Assembly: GCA_030614035.1 (NCBI GenBank)
Contig: JAUWKW010000070.1
Coordinates: 1 to 7,280, forward strand
Length of the DNA: 7,280 bases
Origin: Chromatiales bacterium
GTDB lineage: Bacteria > Pseudomonadota > Gammaproteobacteria > Steroidobacterales > GCA-2729495
Direction of reading: 5' to 3'
Shown: piece after piece, positions 5,923 to 7,280 of the stretch
How positions within the stretch are numbered: position 1 is the stretch's first letter
Layout: each line of letters opens with the position of its first letter
Program-made: the position numbers and the translations under genes
Notes under the pieces: generated by a model
Databases searched by the model: none
What the model was told of the DNA's origin: nothing
What the model saw: the letters and a program-made list of their open reading frames with translations, nothing else

Positions 5923-6819
5923 TTAAACCATATCCGCACGCTGAGGTCGCAGCCTGTACCAATTGTCGATAAAGCCCAGCGTTACGAGCAATGCCATTTC
6001 CGAAATCCTCACGGCCGGCCCAAGAAACAGCGGGAAATACAAAGCCACCCACCAACCTCTTGGCCACTGTTTAGACCAGGACCACCAGTAAACCACCGCA
6101 AGCCCCTGAAATGCGAAGCCTGTCGCGAGCACCAGCAGCACGTTTCCTGCAAGCGGCTGCAGCCCGAAAATCGCGGCGACGCCGGCGATGGTCGCGAGGC
6201 CGCCAATGACGTAACCCAAGTGGAGGTTCCTGAACATGGCGGCAAACGAACCGCCCTGCAAGCCGCTAGCCAACCAGGTTCCCAGGAACAACGCCAGCAA
6301 AAGCGCCACCAGCGCTGCCGAGGCCATGATGCCGGCCATGATTGGTGCCAGCTGCTCGAATGTCTCCCAAGGTAACGGTTCGATGTCCACGCCGGCTGCC
6401 TGACGCGACATTTCAGCCAGCAGCTCCAGTAGCTCCTGCCAGAACACCACCGGGTCGCCGGCCCAGCCAACAAACCCGAGCAACCCGAGAACGCTGAGCA
6501 GAACCGCCGCCTGCATCGCCAGCGTCAGTGAGCGGTAGCGTCCAACCAGGAACCCCAGGCCGATAGCGGTGCACCAGACAACCAGCGCCGTCGTGATTTC
6601 GACAACGGCGATGCCGGTACCCGCAAAAGTCAGTAAAACCGAAAGCACTGCCAGCGCCAGGAGACAATCGATTGATGCTTCCCGCGGCCCTTTGACACTG
6701 GCGACCAGCACAACGACCGCTGCACTGATAAACCCTACAAGCGGCAATAGGAAAAGCGCGGTGATGAAACTCACCCGACGCAGCCGGTGGGCGACAACCC
6801 ATGCGGCAAACTTAGCCAC
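5923..6819 (-). CDS. DUF2232/YybS-like multi-pass inner-membrane protein
   Basis: Function is not established. The protein has 298 residues and is very hydrophobic, with about seven to eight likely membrane segments near 17-41, 50-68, 70-92, 99-120, 158-186, 202-220, 224-246 and 257-284. A polar stretch at 121-157 (acidic, with Trp127 and Trp151) lies between segments four and five. It ends in FIDNWYRLR (283-291), like the terminus I recall for this family. The assignment rests mainly on position: the gene between rpsR and rplI in Pseudomonas and relatives encodes such a protein, and the topology agrees. Start is GTG with AGGTGA (6823-6828) 3 bases upstream, which is closer than usual. Co-transcription with ribosomal genes suggests a link to growth or envelope assembly, but that is inference. 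It might prove to be a different integral-membrane family. Confidence 0.85.
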   Translation of the reverse strand: MAKFAAWVVAHRLRRVSFITALFLLPLVGFISAAVVVLVASVKGPREASIDCLLALAVLSVLLTFAGTGIAVVEITTALVVWCTAIGLGFLVGRYRSLTLAMQAAVLLSVLGLLGFVGWAGDPVVFWQELLELLAEMSRQAAGVDIEPLPWETFEQLAPIMAGIMASAALVALLLALFLGTWLASGLQGGSFAAMFRNLHLGYVIGGLATIAGVAAIFGLQPLAGNVLLVLATGFAFQGLAVVYWWSWSKQWPRGWWVALYFPLFLGPAVRISEMALLVTLGFIDNWYRLRPQRADMV

Positions 6820-6845
6820 AGTTCACCTGCAACGGAATCCCCGAG

Positions 6846-6860
6846 GGCGCAGCGCGCGCC
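6846..6860 (-). other. Hairpin just after the rpsR stop codon
   Basis: Read on the minus strand: GGCGC, 5-base loop, GCGCC, a perfect all-G/C 5-bp stem starting 3 bases after the rpsR TGA. No T-run follows, so it is not a classical terminator. It could be a 3'-end stabiliser or partial attenuator separating highly expressed ribosomal cistrons from the membrane-protein gene. Confidence 0.4.
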
Positions 6861-6863
6861 TGC

Positions 6864-7088
6864 TCAGTGCTTGTCCGTATAGGGTAGCAGCGCCAGATAA
6901 CGTGCCCGCTTGACGGCGGTAGCCAATTGGCGCTGGTAATGCGACTTGGTGCCGGTTATTCGGCTTGGGACAATTTTGCCCGTTTCGGTGACGTAATTAC
7001 GCAGGGTATCGAGATCCTTGTAATCGATCTCCTTGACCCCCTCGGCGGTAAATCTGCAGTACTTTCGGCGTCGGAAATATCTGGCCAT
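6864..7088 (-). CDS. rpsR: 30S ribosomal protein S18
   Basis: Small-subunit protein that pairs with S6 and binds the platform of 16S rRNA. It has 74 residues, the normal family length (E. coli 75). It starts [13 protein letters not shown] and contains [18 protein letters not shown] (22-39), PSRITG (41-46) and [21 protein letters not shown] (50-70, key Arg/Lys throughout). The ATG at 7088 is preceded by GGAGG with 9-base spacing. It lies 41 bases after the S6 stop and 44 bases before the membrane-protein GTG. In E. coli and other bacteria the S6-S18 pair can bind the operon leader for feedback; that leader would be outside this window. Confidence 0.99.
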   Translation of the reverse strand: MARYFRRRKYCRFTAEGVKEIDYKDLDTLRNYVTETGKIVPSRITGTKSHYQRQLATAVKRARYLALLPYTDKH

Positions 7089-7097
7089 TGCTTATTG

Positions 7098-7102
7098 CCT
7101 CC
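7098..7102 (-). promoter_or_regulatory. Ribosome binding site of rpsR
   Basis: GGAGG on the minus strand, 9 bases from the ATG at 7088. It fixes the S18 start and indicates independent efficient initiation despite the short gap from rpsF. Confidence 0.85.
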
Positions 7103-7129
7103 ACACGGGTCATGCCCGGGGTGAGTCGT

Positions 7130-7280
7130 TTAGTTCGCCGCTCGCGCAGCCGGTTCTTCGGGAGGTTCATCCGAGCTGTCCGCGGGCTCCGCATCGGAGG
7201 CAGCAGCCTCCTCACTCGGCACAGCGCCTGGTTCAGACGGCTCTGCAACCGGCTCCTCGGCCGGTTCAGCCGGCTCCTCG
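7130..7280 (-). CDS. rpsF: 30S ribosomal protein S6, C-terminal tail only (5' part outside window)
   Basis: Only the last 49 residues are visible. They are Glu/Pro/Ala-rich and strongly acidic (EEPAEP, EEPVAEP, SEPGAVP, then DSSDEPPEEPAARAAN to the TAA at 7130-7132). No S6 core is in the window, so the call rests on position: S6 is encoded immediately before S18, and gammaproteobacterial S6 proteins have acidic C-terminal tails. In E. coli the S6 tail ends in Glu and receives extra Glu residues from RimK. This tail ends AARAAN, so the same modification at the terminus is not obvious. The tail here is longer than that of E. coli S6, although its start is not seen. A frameshifted overlapping frame at 6997-7248 is a shadow. 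Confidence 0.82.
   Translation of the reverse strand, partial: EEPAEPAEEPVAEPSEPGAVPSEEAAASDAEPADSSDEPPEEPAARAAN
7249..7280 (-). repeat. 21-base periodic repeat in the S6 tail
   Basis: The 11-base string at 7249-7259 recurs at 7270-7280, giving a 21-base (7-residue) period that encodes EEPxxEP-type units. The window edge cuts the repeat, so copy number is unknown. Confidence 0.6.

Noticed and set aside
5880..5939. Longer L9 reading frame starting at 5939
   Set aside because: The extra residues do not resemble L9, overlap the membrane-protein gene, and the ATG at 5879 has a strong Shine-Dalgarno and the family N-terminus.
5301..5972. Plus-strand open frame of 223 codons
   Set aside because: It is antisense to rplI and the ends of its neighbours; its Cys/Phe-rich composition is typical of an antisense shadow.
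6997..7248. Minus-strand open frame of 83 codons
   Set aside because: It overlaps rpsR and the S6 tail in another frame; the acidic frame ending at 7130 fits the operon.

Overview
The window looks like GC-rich gammaproteobacterial chromosome. It holds two gene blocks that converge near position 2765. The taxonomic call rests mainly on the right-hand block. Its order (ribosomal protein S6, S18, a multi-pass membrane protein, ribosomal protein L9, replicative helicase DnaB, alanine racemase) is the one I recall from Pseudomonas and related Gammaproteobacteria. I cannot place the organism below class from this sequence.

Left block, plus strand, 1-2778: three tightly packed genes form a complete Ser/Thr phosphorylation module. 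The first is the C-terminal part of a Hanks-type Ser/Thr kinase, whose reading frame is open at the window edge. The second is a PP2C-family phosphatase and the third an FHA-domain phosphothreonine reader. Gaps are 23 and 15 bases, so they are probably one operon (writer, eraser, reader). The FHA protein is the most unusual piece. It has a canonical FHA domain, then a linker made of five exact-length 8-residue units each carrying a threonine, then a C-terminal domain that looks like a degenerate second FHA fold lacking the phosphate-binding residues.

Right block, minus strand, 7280 down to 2753: rpsF (C-terminal tail only), rpsR, a DUF2232/YybS-like membrane protein, rplI, dnaB and alr. All are co-directional with short gaps, and alr overlaps dnaB by 4 bases. 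The ribosomal genes rpsR and rplI have ATG starts and clear Shine-Dalgarno sequences. The three non-ribosomal genes all start with GTG. Small hairpins follow the rpsR and rplI stop codons. S6 and L9 both carry long acidic C-terminal tails with short tandem repeats.

The two blocks overlap tail to tail by 26 bases (2753-2778), with no convincing terminator between them. There is no gene-free stretch longer than about 45 bases. I saw no tRNA, CRISPR array, insertion sequence or other mobile element.
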